Shown here piece after piece: positions 25,152 to 32,954 of a DNA stretch of 64,000 bases (position 1 is the stretch's first letter; every line of letters starts with the position of its first letter). The notes under the pieces were generated by a model that was given only the letters and a program-made list of their open reading frames with translations, was not told the DNA's origin and did no database searches. This stretch comes from Clostridium transplantifaecale. GTDB taxonomy: Bacteria > Bacillota > Clostridia > Lachnospirales > Lachnospiraceae. Both the position numbers and the translations under genes were made by a program. The DNA is taken from NCBI RefSeq assembly GCF_900626075.1, contig NZ_UYZY01000002.1:992001-1056000 (forward strand), written 5' to 3'.

Positions 25152-26495
25152 ATGGATGATTTTATCTGTAAAATTGTGGTTCTGGATGATGATCCGACGG
25201 GAATCCAGACGGTTAACGGGGTTTCTGTATATACAGACTGGTCGGAAAAAAGCATTAGGGAAGGATTTAGAGAAAAGAATAATCTCTTCTTTCTGCTGAC
25301 CAATTCAAGGGCAATGACGGAAGAAGAGACAATCGCCACGCACCGCCTGATAGGGGAGCGTGTTGTTAAGGCATCGGAGGAATCCGGCATTCCGTTTCTC
25401 ATTATCAGCAGGGGGGATTCAACCCTGAGAGGGCATTATCCTGCCGAGACAGAGACACTGCGCCGTACCATAGAGCAGGTTTCCGATATCCGCTATGACG
25501 GAGAGGTAATCTGTCCGTTTTTCCCGCAGGGAGGAAGATATACGTCCGGCAATATCCACTACGTATCAGACGGCGGCAGGCTTGTTCCGGCCGGTGAAAC
25601 GGAATTTGCCCGTGATAAGACGTTTGGTTATAAAAATTCTCATCTGGGAAAATGGGTGGAGGAGAAGACAGGGGGAACGTATGCCTGGGAACGGCAATGC
25701 TACATTGAGCTTAAAACACTTCGAGACAGAGATTATAGCCGGATAGAGGAGCAGCTTTTTCAGGTGGGGGATTTTACCAAGATAATTGTTAACGCGATGA
25801 GCTATGAAGATCTGTATGTATTTAAGACTTCTCTGCTCCGCGCTATGAAGGCCGGGAAACATTTCCTGTTCAGGACTGCCGCCGCCTTTGTGCAAGTGAT
25901 GGGAGGAATTGAAGAACGCAGCCTCCTGACCGCGGAAGAACTGGTGGAAGAGGGCGACCGCCGCGGAGGACTGGTTGTAATCGGTTCCCATGTAAACAGG
26001 ACTACCGAACAGCTTACCGAACTGATGACCCTGGAAGAGGTGATCCCTGTGCCGTTTTATTCCGGGCTTGTCGGCCGTGCGGGTGAATTTGAGGCGGAGC
26101 AGGCCCGTGTGCAGGAGTGCATAGAGGAAGAACTGGAGGCCGGGCATACGGTTGCCGTATATACGGAGCGCCGCCTGCTTGTTCCGGATTCCGATGACCC
26201 GGAAGATGCCCTGAGACTGTCCCTTCTGATATCGGATGCAGTGACCGGATTTGTAAAAAAACTGAAGACGAGACCGCGCTTTATCATAGCCAAAGGGGGA
26301 ATCACCTCGAGCGAAGTGGGCGTAAAAGGTCTAGGCGTGAAAAAGGCGTATGTGGCGGGGCAGATTCTGCCGGGCATCCCCGTGTGGAAAACCGGGGATG
26401 AGAGTAAATTCCCGGGCCTGCCCTATGTAATATTCCCCGGAAATGTGGGAGAAAAAGATTCATTGAAGAAGATAGTGTCGGATCTGATGAAGTGA
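25152..26495 (+). CDS. Four-carbon acid sugar kinase family protein (DUF1537 type)
   Basis: 447 residues. The N-terminal domain has IVVLDDDPTGIQTVNGVSVY (residues 7-26) and ISRGDSTLRGHYPAET, the substrate-binding signature of the family. The C-terminal nucleotide-binding domain has IIAKGGITSSEVGVKGLGV and the terminal LPYVIFPGNVGEKDSLKKI. Characterised members phosphorylate threonate, erythronate or related aldonic acids. ATG 25152 is chosen; the longer frame runs back into the kinase gene. The usual partners (PdxA2-type dehydrogenase, OtnC/OtnI) are absent here, so the downstream steps may be the class II aldolase or lie elsewhere. Confidence 0.88.
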   Translation: MDDFICKIVVLDDDPTGIQTVNGVSVYTDWSEKSIREGFREKNNLFFLLTNSRAMTEEETIATHRLIGERVVKASEESGIPFLIISRGDSTLRGHYPAETETLRRTIEQVSDIRYDGEVICPFFPQGGRYTSGNIHYVSDGGRLVPAGETEFARDKTFGYKNSHLGKWVEEKTGGTYAWERQCYIELKTLRDRDYSRIEEQLFQVGDFTKIIVNAMSYEDLYVFKTSLLRAMKAGKHFLFRTAAAFVQVMGGIEERSLLTAEELVEEGDRRGGLVVIGSHVNRTTEQLTELMTLEEVIPVPFYSGLVGRAGEFEAEQARVQECIEEELEAGHTVAVYTERRLLVPDSDDPEDALRLSLLISDAVTGFVKKLKTRPRFIIAKGGITSSEVGVKGLGVKKAYVAGQILPGIPVWKTGDESKFPGLPYVIFPGNVGEKDSLKKIVSDLMK

Positions 26496-26524
26496 GAAAG
26501 TCCGACGGAAAGTGAGGATATAAG

Positions 26525-26902
26525 ATGGAGATTATAGAGAGAAAAAATATGCCTGTAGATGAACTGCCGGGCCGCGATATCCAGCGTGCAGTGGGGAAAA
26601 ACAGCGCTTTTGAAAGCCGCGCCATGACGGTCGGATATGCCTCTTACAGCGCGAAGTGCGGCGTGATGGAACCTCACTGCCACGCGGAGGAGACGGTTGT
26701 AATTTTTGATGCTGAAAAAGGCCGCGTATGCTGGGGAGATACGAAGGATAATCTGACCCATAGCCGGGAACTGGAGCGCGGAATGATCCTCCATATTCCG
26801 GAAAATGAATGGCATGCTTTTTATTACGATGAGGGGGGCTTTGTAGATATTGTGTTTATTTACGGGACTTCCGATAATGTCAGGCCGGAAGACAATAAAT
26901 AG
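26525..26902 (+). CDS. Small cupin-domain protein
   Basis: 125 residues with a single cupin barrel. Motif 1 is CGVMEPHCHAEETVVIF (about 39-55, metal-type His and Glu) and motif 2 is LHIPENEWHAFYYDEGG. It lies 29 bp after the acid-sugar kinase and closes the operon. Small cupins in sugar operons often isomerise or bind sugar acids, but no specific function can be assigned. Confidence 0.8.
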   Translation: MEIIERKNMPVDELPGRDIQRAVGKNSAFESRAMTVGYASYSAKCGVMEPHCHAEETVVIFDAEKGRVCWGDTKDNLTHSRELERGMILHIPENEWHAFYYDEGGFVDIVFIYGTSDNVRPEDNK

Positions 26903-26930
26903 GGGAATATTATAGAAAGATAAATACAAC

Positions 26931-27014
26931 GATAAATAAAAAGAAAAGTAAAAAGACAGATACAAAGATAAATAAAAAGAAAAGTAAAAAGACAGATACA
27001 AAGATAAATAAAAA
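26931..27014. repeat. 36-bp tandem repeat, two exact copies plus a partial third
   Basis: The A-rich unit begins GATAAATAAAAAGAAAAGTA and recurs exactly at 26931 and 26967; a third copy starting at 27003 matches for 12 bp. There are no spacers, so it is not a CRISPR. It lies between the cupin stop and a terminator. The 670-bp gap 26903-27574 holds this repeat, a terminator, a second repeat array and the tctC promoter, and no gene. Confidence 0.9.
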
Positions 27015-27037
27015 AATGCCTTGACCTTAAAAGGGAT

Positions 27038-27084
27038 AAAAAGTGCGGGAATTACACCAGTGGGGTGGTTCCCGTACTTTTTTT
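27038..27084 (+). terminator. Intrinsic terminator after the kinase-cupin operon
   Basis: AAAAAGTGCGGGAA pairs with TTCCCGTACTTTTT (one G-U) around a 17-nt loop, ending in a run of eight Ts up to 27084. Confidence 0.88.
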
Positions 27085-27090
27085 GCGTGA

Positions 27091-27180
27091 ATCCGGTCTG
27101 GTATGGGAATTCGGTCTGGTTTGATAGCTCGGTCCGGTTTGCAAATCCGGGCCAGTTTACGAATTCGCGATAGTTCACGG
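27091..27180. repeat. Five degenerate 18-bp tandem units
   Basis: Consecutive 18-bp units with a core like ATTCGGTCTGGTTTG: 27091 ATCCGGTCTGGTATGGGA, 27109 ATTCGGTCTGGTTTGATA, 27127 GCTCGGTCCGGTTTGCAA, 27145 ATCCGGGCCAGTTTACGA, 27163 ATTCGCGATAGTTCACGG. Spacing is exact while sequence decays to the right. Function unknown; possibly an old minisatellite or an array of protein sites. Confidence 0.7.
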
Positions 27181-27378
27181 ATAATGGCAGGTGGGAACCT
27201 GTTTTGAAATGTAACGGATGCAACAAATGTAATGAAAATATTATCATGAAAAAACAACAAAATGTGTAAGATAGACAAAAAACTATGTAGTATGGGAGGG
27301 TTAGTTCCATATTTTGGATAATATAACCTACTTTTTTTACAAAAATACATCTGTAAAAAGGTTTCATAGGTTTCAATA

Positions 27379-27432
27379 TTGACTTTAAAAAGTGCGGGAT
27401 ATAATATAGAACTATAAATGATAAACGTTTAC
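27379..27432 (+). promoter_or_regulatory. tctC promoter with LacI-like operator
   Basis: TTGACT (27379-27384) and TATAAT (27400-27405) with a short 15-bp spacer. The perfect palindrome TAAACGTTTA (27422-27431) lies at roughly +10 to +20, where a bound repressor would block transcription. It shares the CG-centred pattern with the site at 23007, which links the transporter to the LacI regulator. Confidence 0.5.
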
Positions 27433-27574
27433 ATTGCTCGTGATAAGGTGTTGTAAATGATGCATCAAAGACAGACAAACAGGTAGCGCTGCCGTTCTGT
27501 CTGTCCTATGTAACAACTGAAAAGAAGTGATTGTGTAACCATAATAAACAGATTGTTAGTTCAGGAGGAAACCT

Positions 27575-28630
27575 ATGAAAAAATTAATGTCGTTAGCACT
27601 GGCAATGGCACTGACCGGAATGGCACTGGCGGGCTGTGGCAGCAAAACAACCGAACCGGCTGTGACGGGCGATGGAGTGGAAACGGAGGCTCCGAAAGCG
27701 CAGGCAGAGGAGACAAAGGAAGAAAAAGCGGCTCTGGATTATCCAAAGAATAATGTTAACGTGGTAGTTCAGTATTCAGCCGGGGGCCCTACGGATTTAT
27801 CGGTGAGGAGCCTGTTGGATACCGGCGCTGAACAGCTTCCGTCGGGAGTTACCTTTGCAGTATCCAATGTGACGGGCGGCTCCGGCCTGATTGGCGTCAA
27901 CCAGTTTGCCAATTCGAAAAACGACGGCTACACCCTGGGTGTCATCAATATTGACCTGGCTATTAATTATGCGCTGGGAAGAACAGAATTAAATCCGGCA
28001 GACTTTGAACCACTTTCCATGGCCCTGGCCGATCCTTATGCCTTATTAGTCGGCGCCGATGTGCCATACGATGATATAAAAGGATTTGTGGAATATGCAA
28101 AAGCGAACCCGGGAAAGGTGGTTGTGGGGGACAGCGGACTTGGTTCCGCCCCGTATCTTGCGGCAGTTGCAATCGAGAAAGAATTCGGCCTGGATGTTAA
28201 GCACGTATCTTTTGACGGTACGGCTGATATCATTACGGCAGTGGCCAACAAGACGGTGGATGTGATGTTTATCCAACCAGGTTCCGCTCTCAGCCAGATA
28301 CAGGCGGGCAACATAAAAATGCTTGCAGTGCTGTCTGACGACAGAATGACAACCTACCCGGATGTACCGACGGCTAAAGAAGCTTATCCGGATCTCGATT
28401 TCCAGATTATCGGCTGGGTATGCCTTGCGGCACCAAAGGGAACACCGGCGGAAATCGTTGATTATTTAAAGGAAGTTTTAGGCGGAGCATCGGTTTCCGA
28501 ACAGTATGCTGAGACACTGAACGGATTAAATATGCAGGCCATTTCCACAAAACCGGAAGAGCTTCCGGAATTCATCAAAGCCCAGGTTGCATTTTACCAG
28601 GAGATGTGCAAGGACATAGAGGTTGAATAA
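27575..28630 (+). CDS. tctC: Tripartite tricarboxylate transporter substrate-binding lipoprotein
   Basis: 351-residue secreted binding protein of the Bug/TctC family. The signal peptide ends at a lipobox-like LAGC (residue 21-24), and an acidic linker follows. Family motifs are VVVQYSAGGPTDLSVRSLL, NVTGGSGLIGVNQFA (the GGxG carboxylate-binding loop), and AAPKGTPAEIVDYL. AGGAGG precedes the ATG. It captures a carboxylate for the TctBA permease downstream; given the acid-sugar kinase nearby, a sugar acid or hydroxy acid is likely (inference). Directed by the promoter and operator just upstream. Confidence 0.92.
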   Translation: MKKLMSLALAMALTGMALAGCGSKTTEPAVTGDGVETEAPKAQAEETKEEKAALDYPKNNVNVVVQYSAGGPTDLSVRSLLDTGAEQLPSGVTFAVSNVTGGSGLIGVNQFANSKNDGYTLGVINIDLAINYALGRTELNPADFEPLSMALADPYALLVGADVPYDDIKGFVEYAKANPGKVVVGDSGLGSAPYLAAVAIEKEFGLDVKHVSFDGTADIITAVANKTVDVMFIQPGSALSQIQAGNIKMLAVLSDDRMTTYPDVPTAKEAYPDLDFQIIGWVCLAAPKGTPAEIVDYLKEVLGGASVSEQYAETLNGLNMQAISTKPEELPEFIKAQVAFYQEMCKDIEVE

Positions 28631-28681
28631 TGATGTAAGAGGACTGTTTCGGCAGTATGGTTAAAAGATTCTTTTTCGTAT

Positions 28682-28696
28682 TGTTTACGTTTACTT
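28682..28696. promoter_or_regulatory. Third CG-centred operator-like motif, between tctC and tctB
   Basis: TGTTTACGTTTACTT shares the right half-site CGTTTAC with the tctC operator. It lies in the 197-bp gap between tctC and tctB, so it may modulate internal transcription. Weak on its own. Confidence 0.3.
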
Positions 28697-28827
28697 GATT
28701 TACATATCTGTTATTAATCTGTGATTTGTTTACTTGTTACTGCAGTTCATAGCTGGAACTTGCTGCCGCCGGGATGAAACGCCGGGCGGCAGCATGAATA
28801 TGCCGATTGTTTTTAAGGAGGTATTTC

Positions 28828-29283
28828 GTGAAGAAATTCAATCTTGGTACAGCGCTGGTTATGATATTACTTTCAGTCGGCATTTTTTACCAGACAAAGG
28901 ATATGCCGAAGACATTTAACCAGGCTCCGGGACCGGGATTCTGGCCCCGGCTGCTGGCTATCGCGATTTTTATTCTTTCGGCCGCCCTCGTTGTGCAGAC
29001 CTATGCAGAAAAAATGGACTGGAAAGAGGCGCTTGTCGATGTAAAAACGCCGGGGGTGCAGAGAGTATTTATGCTGTTTGCCACATTCGCCGTTTTTGCT
29101 GTTTCACTTAATTATCTTGGTTTTATTATTACTTCTCTGATTTTTGTACCTGCAGTCATGCGGATACTGGGAGAAACACGGGTTAAATGGCTGTTTTTAA
29201 CCAGTGTGGGGACGACGGCGTTTGTTTATGTGATTTTCGTAAAATGCCTTCGCCTTGTCCTTCCGGCTCCGTTTTTTATGTAA
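28828..29283 (+). CDS. tctB: Tripartite tricarboxylate transporter small membrane subunit
   Basis: 151 residues with four hydrophobic spans, as in TctB. It starts with a hydrophobic helix followed by PGFWPRLLAIAIFILSAALV, the conserved P-x-x-WP region. GTG 28828 is the start because AAGGAGG lies 6 nt upstream, while the frame's earlier ATG has no site. It lies 16 bp before tctA. Confidence 0.88.
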   Translation: MKKFNLGTALVMILLSVGIFYQTKDMPKTFNQAPGPGFWPRLLAIAIFILSAALVVQTYAEKMDWKEALVDVKTPGVQRVFMLFATFAVFAVSLNYLGFIITSLIFVPAVMRILGETRVKWLFLTSVGTTAFVYVIFVKCLRLVLPAPFFM

Positions 29284-29298
29284 AGGAGGGAAAAGGGT

Positions 29299-30804
29299 AT
29301 GGAAGCGTTAATTGGGGCGTTATCGGTCGCCTGCCAGCCTATGTATCTTCTTTATATCGCCGCGGGCACGCTGTTTGGGATTTTTGTCGGCGTCATGCCG
29401 GGGCTGTCTTCTGTTATGGGGCTGTCGATTATGCTGCCGTTTACGCTGACCTTAAAGGGAAGCGGCGGGATTCTGATGATGCTGGGGTTGTTCTGCGGAG
29501 CCATCTATGGGGGCTCCATAACGGCGATTCTGATTAATACGCCGGGCACAGCGAATTCAGCGGCGACCTGCCTGGACGGCAATCCGATGGCGATAAAGAA
29601 GGGGCAGCCGGGCCGGGCGCTGGGACTGTCTACAATGGCCTCCACCTTTGGCGGCCTGTTCAGCGCCGTGATGCTTTTGTGGACAGCGCCGCTGCTGTCG
29701 AAGTTTGCCATGAAGTTTACACCACCGGAGTATTTTGCAATGGCGGTATTTGGGTTGAGTATAGTTACCAGCGTTTCCAACAAAAACCTGCTAAAAGGGC
29801 TTTTGTCCGCGGTAATTGGACTGCTGCTCGCAACGATCGGCATTGATTCCATTGCCGGGACAACAAGGTTTACGTTCGGGACTATTTATCTGACAGGGGG
29901 AATTTCCTTTATTCCGGTGCTGATTGGGCTCTTTGCTTTTTCGCAGGGGCTGATAACGACGGAAGAGAATTTCGGGAAGCTGGTTAAAAAGGTAACGCCT
30001 AAAATCAAAAGGACGATACCGACCATGGAAGATGTAAAAAGGGTATTCCCCACCATGCTCCGCTCCTCTGTAATCGGAACGGTGATTGGTGCAATACCGG
30101 GAACGGGCGGCGATATAGCAAGCTGGGTTTCTTATAATGAGGCGAAGCGCTGGTCGAAACATCCGGAAGAATTCGGCAACGGCGCGCCGGAGGGGATAGC
30201 GGCGCCGGAAGCCGCCAATAATGCCATATCGGGAGGCGCATTGATTCCCCTGCTGACAATCGGCATCCCCGGTGACTCCGGAACGGCCGTCATGCTTGGC
30301 GCATTGATGATGCAGGGCATTATTCCCGGGCCTCTGCTGTTTACCGAACAGACCGACAAGGTGTACTTAATTATAGTGGGGCTGTTTCTGGCAAACATTT
30401 TTATGGGTCTTCTTGGGTTCGCGGGAATCAGGCTGTTTTCAAAAATCGTGGCAATACCCGACGTAATTCTGACTCCTATGATTTTTATTTTCTGTTTTGT
30501 GGGCACCTTTGCGATGAACCACAATATCAGTGATATTTTTCTGATGATCATTGCGGGTATTCTCGGATACTTTATGCTGAAAATGGATTTCTGTGTTCCG
30601 CCGCTGATTCTGGGCCTGATTTTAGGCAGGACTTTAGAAAGCAACCTGAGGAGGAGCCTGGTGCTTTCGGACGGCAGTCCTATTATCTTTTTGCAGAGGC
30701 CGATTGCGTTAGTGCTTTTGATAGCGGCGTTTCTATCGCTTATTTATCCGATTGTGCTGCCTTATATGCGGAAAAGGGGAGGGAAAGAGAGGCAGAGCCG
30801 CTAA
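29299..30804 (+). CDS. tctA: Tripartite tricarboxylate transporter large membrane subunit
   Basis: 501 residues, about 12 spans. Family signatures are GIFVGVMPGLSSVMGLSIML, GAIYGGSITAILINTPGTAN (the P-loop-like carboxylate motif) and the second-half copy GAIPGTGGDIASWVSY with IPLLTIGIPGDSGTAVMLG. It forms the permease with TctB, driven by an ion gradient. It ends the sugar-acid locus; no strong terminator directly follows. Confidence 0.93.
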   Translation: MEALIGALSVACQPMYLLYIAAGTLFGIFVGVMPGLSSVMGLSIMLPFTLTLKGSGGILMMLGLFCGAIYGGSITAILINTPGTANSAATCLDGNPMAIKKGQPGRALGLSTMASTFGGLFSAVMLLWTAPLLSKFAMKFTPPEYFAMAVFGLSIVTSVSNKNLLKGLLSAVIGLLLATIGIDSIAGTTRFTFGTIYLTGGISFIPVLIGLFAFSQGLITTEENFGKLVKKVTPKIKRTIPTMEDVKRVFPTMLRSSVIGTVIGAIPGTGGDIASWVSYNEAKRWSKHPEEFGNGAPEGIAAPEAANNAISGGALIPLLTIGIPGDSGTAVMLGALMMQGIIPGPLLFTEQTDKVYLIIVGLFLANIFMGLLGFAGIRLFSKIVAIPDVILTPMIFIFCFVGTFAMNHNISDIFLMIIAGILGYFMLKMDFCVPPLILGLILGRTLESNLRRSLVLSDGSPIIFLQRPIALVLLIAAFLSLIYPIVLPYMRKRGGKERQSR

Positions 30805-30829
30805 TGTTTGAAGCCTCAGAGACAGTTCC

Positions 30830-30931
30830 CCAAAAGCGGAAGCCCGCCAGAGGGCAGCAGCATGAATTTGAGCCAATTGGGAAGGGACGGATGGGGAATT
30901 CATATGAGTTCTTGTCTGTTAAAATGAAGTA
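30830..30931. pseudogene. Scar with decayed ends of a yfcC-like gene (-) and of the 19685-type regulator (+)
   Basis: On the minus strand, 30834-30885 reads NWLKFML then frameshifted LW-type residues, matching the C-terminal KWLKFMLPLLALWW of the YfcC-like protein; the DNA matches 16915-16970 over about 45 bp with small gaps. Directly adjoining it, plus-strand 30885-30931 reads GRMGNSYEFLSVKMK-stop, matching the last 15 codons of the regulator (GRPGNLYEFLFVEKE-stop). Its terminator at 30951 also matches the one at 21042. The order is the same as at 16.9-21 kb with everything between deleted. Confidence 0.7.
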
Positions 30932-30950
30932 AAGAGATTACTATAAGAGT

Positions 30951-30984
30951 AGAGGGACGGAATTAGTTTTCCGTCTCTTTTTTT
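30951..30984 (+). terminator. Terminator following the scar
   Basis: AGAGGGACGGA pairs with TCCGTCTCT (one G-U) and runs into seven Ts. It is homologous to the hairpin at 21042-21073. Confidence 0.8.
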
Positions 30985-31018
30985 ATATTATTAGGAAAGT
31001 ACACCTATGATATAAAAA

Positions 31019-31103
31019 AGCCCTCCGGGCAGGAACGCACTGCGGCGGAGAGAAATTATGCCGCTAAAGCGACCCGCCGCAGAATCCCGCTTGGGGGATT
31101 TTT
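31019..31103 (+). other. Structured element with nested hairpins
   Basis: GCCC-TCC-GGGC, then CTGCGGCGG (31040-31048) pairing with CCGCCGCAG (31074-31082), then AATCCC / GGGATT followed by Ts. The compact fold ending in a terminator suggests a small RNA end or a dispersed repeat unit. No encoded protein. It sits between the scar and the sigma-54 control region. Confidence 0.45.
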
Positions 31104-31161
31104 ACTTGCTGTAAATTTCTTGGCTTTGCTGTGTATGAGAACTGAGTATCGATATACAAAA

Positions 31162-31260
31162 ATATGCACAATTTCCTAAAATGAGCCAGAATCAGTGCAA
31201 CTGTGCAAAAGTGCACAATGCCATGCACATAAGAGAATGTGCAAATATCCGTTTGCACAT
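31162..31260. promoter_or_regulatory. Upstream activator sites (TGTGCA/TGCACA cluster) for the plus-strand sigma-54 operon
   Basis: At least six TGTGCA/TGCACA half-sites. The clearest is a perfect inverted repeat with 9-bp arms, ATGTGCAAA (31237-31245) and TTTGCACAT (31252-31260). TGTGCA-AA-AGTGCA at 31202-31215 is shared with TGTGCA-TAA-AGTGCA at 47915-47929 upstream of the other operon. The cluster lies 75-175 bp upstream of the -24 element, the usual enhancer distance for a bacterial enhancer-binding protein such as the one encoded at 38999. Confidence 0.75.
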
Positions 31261-31335
31261 AAAAGTGGATCCTACGGAACTGTTCACCAGGCGAATGAGA
31301 GTACTTTTTAATAAAGTTAACAAAACTGCTTTTGG

Positions 31336-31351
31336 TGGCATAGAACTTGCT
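31336..31351 (+). promoter_or_regulatory. Sigma-54 promoter of the plus-strand operon
   Basis: TGGCATAGAACTTGCT fits the -24/-12 consensus TGGCAC-N5-TTGCW, with GG and GC exactly 10 nt apart. A leader of about 240 nt without a gene separates it from the CoA-transferase start at 31605. Confidence 0.88.
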
Positions 31352-31604
31352 TATATTACATATAGAAGCCTGTATTTTACAAGCATAAAAATGCAGACAC
31401 ATCGGAGAATAGCAGAAATTAGGCATCTCATCTGTTGCAGTGAGTATACGGTTCCGCGATAAAGAACGCCGGCAAGATTTCACGGAAATAAACGGGAGTG
31501 TGTTGAATTCAGTGCGAAATTCTCTGGAGAAAATAAAAGTAATTATAAAAAGCCAGAAGCCTGCACACGCAGTGCAGATGGTCTTTGTAAAGGAGCAATT
31601 AACT

Positions 31605-32807
31605 ATGAAGCCAATGGAGCGTATCCGGGTAATTGAATTATCCACCATGTTAGCGGGGCCAATGACTGCACGTATTCTGGCGGAGTGGGGGGCAGATGTC
31701 ATCAAGGTAGAGTCCTTTAATGGAGATGCCTGGCGCAAACAAGCCGGAACTACTATGTCGCCCTGCACAGAAACTGCAAATCCTAATTTTGACATGCAGA
31801 ACTTAAATAAAAGATTTGTTTCTTTGAATATGAGAACAAAACAAGGACATGACGCTATGATGAAATTGTTGGAGGGAGCGGATGTACTAGTCACAAATTA
31901 CCGTATTCAGGCCCTTAAGGCAATGGGACTTTCTTATAAACAGTTAAAAACAGAGTTTCCGCGGCTGATCCATGCTTCAGTTCTGGGATATGGAGCAGAG
32001 GGGCCGGATAAAGACCGTCCCGGTTATGATTATACGGCATTTTTCTCAAGGACGGGAATCATGGCCGATTTGCCGCCGGCCGGAGCCGGCCCATTGGTTC
32101 CTATTGGGGGAGTCGGGGATCATAGTGTGGCGGTTGCCTTGGCGGGAGGAATTGCAGCAGCACTGTACCGTCGTGAAATCACAGAAGAGGGTGATAAAGT
32201 AGAGGTGTCACTGGTACAATCGGGAGTTTTTATTGGCAGTACCGGTGTTCTCAATGGATTTAATGGCCGTAAATTGCCTAGGAACAGATATGATTGCGGC
32301 CACGCGGGCAGCAATACCTACCAAGGTTCAGATGGGGAATGGTTCTATCTGGCGGTAATTGATTACCGAAGATTTTCAGAATTTTGTGAAGTGATAGGAG
32401 TACCGGATATAGCTAAAAATCCCAAGTATGCCACAGTGGAAGAATATTACAAAAACAAGGCTGAATTAACCAAAATTTTTGACGGCGTTTTTGCCAGACA
32501 TCCAGTATCATACTGGCATGATCTTCTAGAGGCCCATGATCTACCGCATGAAATTTTGCGCCATTTTAAGGATGTTCCGGAGGACCCTCAGGTTCAGGCG
32601 AACCACTATGCTTATTATTACGAATATGAAGACGGAACGAAAACAGTATTTGTAAATGGACCGGTTCATTTTGGTTCGGTGGACCCGGCAGCGATTCCCT
32701 GCCGGACGTCTGGAGGAATCGGACGCGATACAAAAAATGTGTTAAAGGAAATTGGTTATACAGAAGAGCAGATTGCGAAGATGCTGGAGGCTCAGGAAAT
32801 TAAATAA
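31605..32807 (+). CDS. CaiB/BaiF family (type III) CoA-transferase
   Basis: 400 residues. The N-terminal RVIELSTMLAGPMTARILAE and the motif RPGYDYTAFFSRTG, whose Asp (about residue 142) aligns with the family's catalytic aspartate, define a type III CoA-transferase. It moves CoA between acyl groups through an aspartyl-CoA mixed anhydride. ATG 31605 has AAAGGAGC upstream; the longer frame begins in the promoter leader. It is first in the sigma-54 operon and closely related to the gene at 40536-41744. Likely role: activating a 2-hydroxy acid for the dehydratase encoded downstream. Confidence 0.92.
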   Translation: MKPMERIRVIELSTMLAGPMTARILAEWGADVIKVESFNGDAWRKQAGTTMSPCTETANPNFDMQNLNKRFVSLNMRTKQGHDAMMKLLEGADVLVTNYRIQALKAMGLSYKQLKTEFPRLIHASVLGYGAEGPDKDRPGYDYTAFFSRTGIMADLPPAGAGPLVPIGGVGDHSVAVALAGGIAAALYRREITEEGDKVEVSLVQSGVFIGSTGVLNGFNGRKLPRNRYDCGHAGSNTYQGSDGEWFYLAVIDYRRFSEFCEVIGVPDIAKNPKYATVEEYYKNKAELTKIFDGVFARHPVSYWHDLLEAHDLPHEILRHFKDVPEDPQVQANHYAYYYEYEDGTKTVFVNGPVHFGSVDPAAIPCRTSGGIGRDTKNVLKEIGYTEEQIAKMLEAQEIK

Positions 32808-32954
32808 TAATGCTCGTTGGTACATGAAGAATACCCTGCCCATCAAGTCCTGAGGAGCAGATATACAAATATTCAAAATACTTCGAACCCCGAAAGAGAA
32901 ATGTCACATCTATTGCTTTAAGTAAAGCAGAGTACATGAGAAAGGAGCATGAAT

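Noticed and set aside
26931..27014. Considered as a CRISPR array because the unit is 36 bp
   Set aside because: Copies are contiguous with no spacers and there are no cas genes.
27424..27436. CcpA cre site reading of the tctC operator
   Set aside because: Only the right half fits the cre consensus; the LacI-type palindrome with a local LacI gene explains it better, though dual use is possible.
26423..27478. 351-codon minus-strand frame with a YLSLYLSFYFSF repeat
   Set aside because: The protein repeat is only the translation of the 36-bp DNA repeat, and the rest is antisense to the cupin and promoter regions.
31064..31894. 276-codon minus-strand frame across the sigma-54 control region
   Set aside because: It covers enhancer repeats and the antisense of the CoA-transferase; no start signal or domain.
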